Source: Niveibacterium umoris (GTDB lineage: Bacteria; Pseudomonadota; Gammaproteobacteria; Burkholderiales; Rhodocyclaceae). Taken from it: 64,000 nt of DNA. Position 1 is the stretch's first letter, and each line of letters starts with the position of its first letter. The notes under the pieces were generated by a model, which did no database searches, had not been told where the DNA came from, and was given only the letters and a program-made list of their open reading frames with translations. The stretch spans positions 1,054,001 through 1,118,000 of the forward strand of contig NZ_JACIET010000001.1 of assembly GCF_014197015.1 (NCBI RefSeq). Direction: 5' to 3'. Below, piece after piece: positions 60,685 through 64,000 of the stretch. The position numbers were made by a program, and so were the translations under genes.

Positions 60685-63600
60685 TCAGAGGCCCGACGGA
60701 CAGCGGAACTCGCTGAGCTCGCGCAGCCGGAACGGATTCTGCACGCTGCTCGCGGTCACCTCGAACGTGGCTGTACGGCCATCGACATCGAAGGTGACCT
60801 TGAACTTCTCGGGCGCGCCAAGCCCGTCGACCTTGGCCTTGTCGAACAGGCGGAACAGCGCCCACGGCCCCTCGGTACTGAATCCGGAATTGCCAGACGC
60901 TGCAGCAGGCGCCACCTGAACCCGCGCAGAAAGTCCACCCTTGGTCCCCGGCCACTGGATCGACTGCAGCATCTGCGGGCCGTGGGCATATTTCACCAGC
61001 TGGCCATCGACGTCGAGCGTGAACTGCGTGATCGACGGATCCATGTCGGTCGGCTTGAAGTCGAGCCGGATCGAACCGCCGCTGCGGAAGAACACGTCAC
61101 GTATCGTCGCCGCGCGCTGGAACTGCACGAGATTTCCCGAGCCTCCGAGCGACTGTTCCTGCACTTTCTTGAAGCTCCAGGGCCGCGTCGAGGTATCGAC
61201 GAACTGCGCGAGGTTCTTCTGGAAGAAGTCGTCCATCAAACCACCGGGCGAGAACAGGCGCGCGAAGTCTTCGCGAGTCACATCGCGATTGCTGCCCTTG
61301 ACGAAGGGGTAACGGCCGTCGATCGCCTGCTGGCAGAACTGGCCGACCTGCGCCCCAACGCTCGCAGACAGATTCTCGCGGGTGGCGGTGAGGGCTTGGG
61401 ACGTGCCAGCGGCGGAGAGTTGCTGCAGCATCGAGCGCAGCGGCTCGGGCATCCTTGCGCTTTCCGCCTTCACCTTGACTGCGGTGTCGCCGGGCGGGGG
61501 TGCCACCTTGTCCCGCAAGGCGGTTTCGGTTGCCGTGAGGTTCACGTAGACCTCGTTGAGCAAGGCAATCGTGGCGTCGATTGGCGCCGTTTTGCCATCC
61601 CCGGTGACGAGCGAGCGCACTTGGGTAAAGCGGTCGTCCACCATGATCTCCAGCCCGCCGCCTGCCGGCGCCGCCGCAGGGGCCGCGTCGCCCAGCCCAA
61701 GCATCTTGCCGAGTTCCTGTTTGGCTCCGCTGACTTTCTCGCCAGCTTTGTCGACCAACGTCTTGTCTTCGGCGCGCTTGGTCAGGGTCGTTTCGCGCGA
61801 CACCGCACGCAGGAACTTCGGCAGCGGTGAATCCGGCGCAGACAGCACCCGAGCGACCTGGATGCTCTGTTGCAGGCTGCCCGACTTGACCAGCGTGACA
61901 TCGGCAAGAAACTCTTCCCACACCTTGGCATAGTCGGCCAGGTAGAGACGTCGTACGTCATCCGACACCTTGCCGGCATCGCCAAGCTTTGCGCTCTCGG
62001 TACCCAGCACCCACGCCTGCTCTTCGGCGAGTTGTTTGGAAACGCGCCCCACCTCCCGGTCAAAGCCCTTGTAGTACCCATCGTAGGTATAAAGACCCGG
62101 CACCCCCTTCGTGAGCGGCTGCCCGCTCTTGCGAATGAAGACCAGGGCCGCCGATGACCCTGCGGCGCGTTCGATCGTGAAATCCGGAATGTCGTTGCCT
62201 ACGCCCTGACGCTTCAGGCGGCTATAGACCCGCGCCGGCAAGCTGAAGCCCAGCAGTTTGTTGCGCGCGTCAGCAATCAGTTGGGCGTTGGCAGGCAGTG
62301 GCGACAGCACCGCGCCATCCGCAAACAGCGCATCCACATGGGCAGACAGTGCTTGGCGCTGGTCGGTGGTGGCTTCCTGCGGCAGGTTGCGCGACCAGTC
62401 GAATGCTATCCACGCCTTCAGCGCATCGGCGTTGAAGTGCGCGGGTTGATTGAGCATCAGGTAGGTCTTGAGCGCCTCGTAGGTGTACTCAAGATTGTCG
62501 GTCGTCAGGCTACCCCTCAACTGAGCCTCGACCCGGTTCGAGATCCGCGGCATCAGCGTGTCGCGCAAAAGACTGCGATAGGCCTGCTCGGCTGCTGCGT
62601 CCAGCTTGTCGCCCTGCCCCAGACCGAAACCCATCGACATCGGTGATTCGCCACCCGGACGCGACGCCGTGTGTGCAACGCCCTTGACCCCCTCGATCAC
62701 CGGCAACACGCCGAGGATGTCGTCGATCGGTGCCTTGTTCGCGTCGCCCACGATCGGCTTCAAGGCTGCCACCTTGGCATCGACCTCGCCGACGTATCCG
62801 CTGTTTCCGATGTACGAAAGCGTCCAGGCCAGCAACAAGCCCAAGCTGATCAGCGCAACCGCACCAAAGGCCGCAAGACGGATCAGCCCCCGGTTGCGTT
62901 CCCACTTGATGTTTGTCCCGCCAAGCCGCTGCTCGGCAAAGACTACCTCCCGAAGCAGGCGCGTCAGGAAGTAGCTCTTGCCGCTGCCGGCTTGCGGCGG
63001 CAGGACACGACGCTCAAGCCCGAAGGCGCCGCCGAGACTCGCCAGCACGCGGTCGATCGGGTTGCCTTCCTGCGTGCCGCTGGTGAAATAGACGCCGCGC
63101 ACCTGTAGCGGATGGTCGAAACCGGACGGCGCCAGCACCTTGTCGAGGAAGTCGCGCAGCAACTTGCCCGCCGCTGCGAACTGCTGCGGAAAGGCCGCGA
63201 TCAAGCCACGTCGCATCAGGTCACGTTCGGTTTGCAGGCGCTCGAGGAAAACCCGATCAATGCGCGACTGCAGACCGGCCAGGCGCTCGCTCAGCAGCGC
63301 CTCGGGCACGCCCTGCACATCCGGCGCAAAGGTCGTGCCCCACACCTGATCGCGGGCGTCCTTGCCGAGATCGCCGAAGAATTCCATGAAGCCGGCGATC
63401 AGGTCGGCCTTGGTTACCAGCACGTACACCGGCAAGCGAACGCCCAGTTCGGTGTAGAGCTCCTGTATGCGGGTGCGCAGTGCGGCCGCGTGCGCGGTGG
63501 CGGCGGCTTCGCTCTGTGTCAGAAGATCGCCGATGGAAACCGTCAGCAGCACGCCGTTGAGCGGCTGGCGTGGCCGGTGCTTCTTCAGCAGGCCAAGAAA

Positions 63601-64000
63601 GCCCTGCCACGCCGTGCGATCTGCTGACTGGTCGGAATCCTGCGTCGTGTAGCGGCCGGCGGTGTCGATCAATACCGCCTCGTCGGTGAACCACCAGTCG
63701 CAATTGCGGGTACCGCCAACGCCCTTGATCTGGTGCGTTCCGAGCTTGTCGGCGAGCGGGAAACGCAGGCCGGAGTTGATCAGCGCGGTGGTCTTGCCCG
63801 AACCCGGCGCGCCGATGAACACATACCACGGCAGTTCATACAGATAGCGGCTGGAGCCGATCGAGGCAAGGCGTGCAAACGCGCCGGCCTTCTTGTCCGC
63901 CCCAAGCTGGCTTTGCTTGAGAACCGCTACACCCTCGGCGAAGCGTTGCCGCAGCACCTGGACTTCCGGCGAGTCCGCTTCTCCTGCGGAATGACCGGCG
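60685..64000 (-). CDS. tssM: T6SS membrane-complex protein TssM (IcmF), 5' partial
   Basis: TssM forms the trans-envelope channel with TssL and TssJ. The frame is open to the right edge, so the N-terminal membrane helices are missing. The visible 1100 or so residues have a Walker A site IGAPGSGKTTALI (nt about 63814-63776), a GTPase-like TAGRYTTQDSDQS, the third membrane segment LIRLAAFGAVALISLGLLLA and the long periplasmic region. That region ends in the IcmF-type C-terminal segment with VFFRSGGSIRLDFKPTD and EGPWALFRLFDKAKV. It converges on the plus-strand regulatory block and precedes tagF by 2 bases. Confidence 0.95.
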   Translation of the reverse strand, partial: AGHSAGEADSPEVQVLRQRFAEGVAVLKQSQLGADKKAGAFARLASIGSSRYLYELPWYVFIGAPGSGKTTALINSGLRFPLADKLGTHQIKGVGGTRNCDWWFTDEAVLIDTAGRYTTQDSDQSADRTAWQGFLGLLKKHRPRQPLNGVLLTVSIGDLLTQSEAAATAHAAALRTRIQELYTELGVRLPVYVLVTKADLIAGFMEFFGDLGKDARDQVWGTTFAPDVQGVPEALLSERLAGLQSRIDRVFLERLQTERDLMRRGLIAAFPQQFAAAGKLLRDFLDKVLAPSGFDHPLQVRGVYFTSGTQEGNPIDRVLASLGGAFGLERRVLPPQAGSGKSYFLTRLLREVVFAEQRLGGTNIKWERNRGLIRLAAFGAVALISLGLLLAWTLSYIGNSGYVGEVDAKVAALKPIVGDANKAPIDDILGVLPVIEGVKGVAHTASRPGGESPMSMGFGLGQGDKLDAAAEQAYRSLLRDTLMPRISNRVEAQLRGSLTTDNLEYTYEALKTYLMLNQPAHFNADALKAWIAFDWSRNLPQEATTDQRQALSAHVDALFADGAVLSPLPANAQLIADARNKLLGFSLPARVYSRLKRQGVGNDIPDFTIERAAGSSAALVFIRKSGQPLTKGVPGLYTYDGYYKGFDREVGRVSKQLAEEQAWVLGTESAKLGDAGKVSDDVRRLYLADYAKVWEEFLADVTLVKSGSLQQSIQVARVLSAPDSPLPKFLRAVSRETTLTKRAEDKTLVDKAGEKVSGAKQELGKMLGLGDAAPAAAPAGGGLEIMVDDRFTQVRSLVTGDGKTAPIDATIALLNEVYVNLTATETALRDKVAPPPGDTAVKVKAESARMPEPLRSMLQQLSAAGTSQALTATRENLSASVGAQVGQFCQQAIDGRYPFVKGSNRDVTREDFARLFSPGGLMDDFFQKNLAQFVDTSTRPWSFKKVQEQSLGGSGNLVQFQRAATIRDVFFRSGGSIRLDFKPTDMDPSITQFTLDVDGQLVKYAHGPQMLQSIQWPGTKGGLSARVQVAPAAASGNSGFSTEGPWALFRLFDKAKVDGLGAPEKFKVTFDVDGRTATFEVTASSVQNPFRLRELSEFRCPSGL

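Overview
The window is high-GC chromosomal DNA. Gene content and protein flavour fit a betaproteobacterium, probably Rhodocyclales or Burkholderiales: a betaproteobacterial-type GuaC, a Fbp of that family, a Hox-type [NiFe] hydrogenase and a TagJ-containing type VI secretion system. No rRNA, tRNA, insertion sequence or CRISPR array was seen. Genes are densely packed; the longest stretch without a confident gene is just under 300 bases.

Region 1 (1-4.9 kb) is housekeeping and redox. It holds the 3' part of a GltD-like FAD oxidoreductase with a C-terminal ferredoxin domain. A minus-strand group follows (guaC, a PTS EIIA/PtsN-like protein, a divergent ArgB), then a small secreted DUF4124 protein.

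Region 2 (4.9-16.2 kb) is a hydrogenase locus. On the minus strand the order is hoxF1-hoxU1-hoxF2-hoxU2-hoxY-hoxH-protease-hypA-hypB, with hypF divergent on the plus strand. The diaphorase pair HoxF-HoxU is present twice for a single HoxY-HoxH hydrogenase module. hypC, hypD and hypE are not in the window. A -24/-12-like element lies in the divergent region.

Region 3 (16.4-19.4 kb) holds a fructose-1,6-bisphosphatase homologue whose metal-binding loops are altered, a small OmpA-like protein and a Tat-type caspase-fold protein.

Region 4 (19.7-30 kb) is a two-partner secretion system: a TpsB pore followed by a 2838-residue TpsA exoprotein. TpsA carries 17 repeats of mostly three lengths (about 92, 112 and 136 residues) and a C-terminal cysteine pair.

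Region 5 (30.1-64 kb) is a type VI secretion system. A plus-strand block runs tssA-tssB-tssC-hcp1-(terminator)-hcp2-tagJ-tssE-tssF-tssG-clpV. It is followed by a probable YopT-like cysteine protease effector and a TPR-methyltransferase. Next is a vgrG cassette: VgrG, DUF6484, a PAAR-like DUF4150 protein, a ketoacyl-synthase-like pseudoenzyme, an AHH-nuclease-like toxin, three Imm11-like immunity paralogues, an unknown 93-residue protein, an Imm49-like protein, a DUF2169 adaptor and a HEAT-repeat protein. Post-translational control genes come last: tagH and pppA plus a lipoprotein on the plus strand, facing ppkA, tagF and tssM on the minus strand. tssJ, tssK and tssL are not seen and probably lie beyond the right edge, where tssM is cut.

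The most promising novelties are the doubled diaphorase of the hydrogenase, the FBPase with lesions confined to its catalytic loops, the YopT-like effector with no obvious immunity gene, and the AHH toxin with tripled immunity genes.
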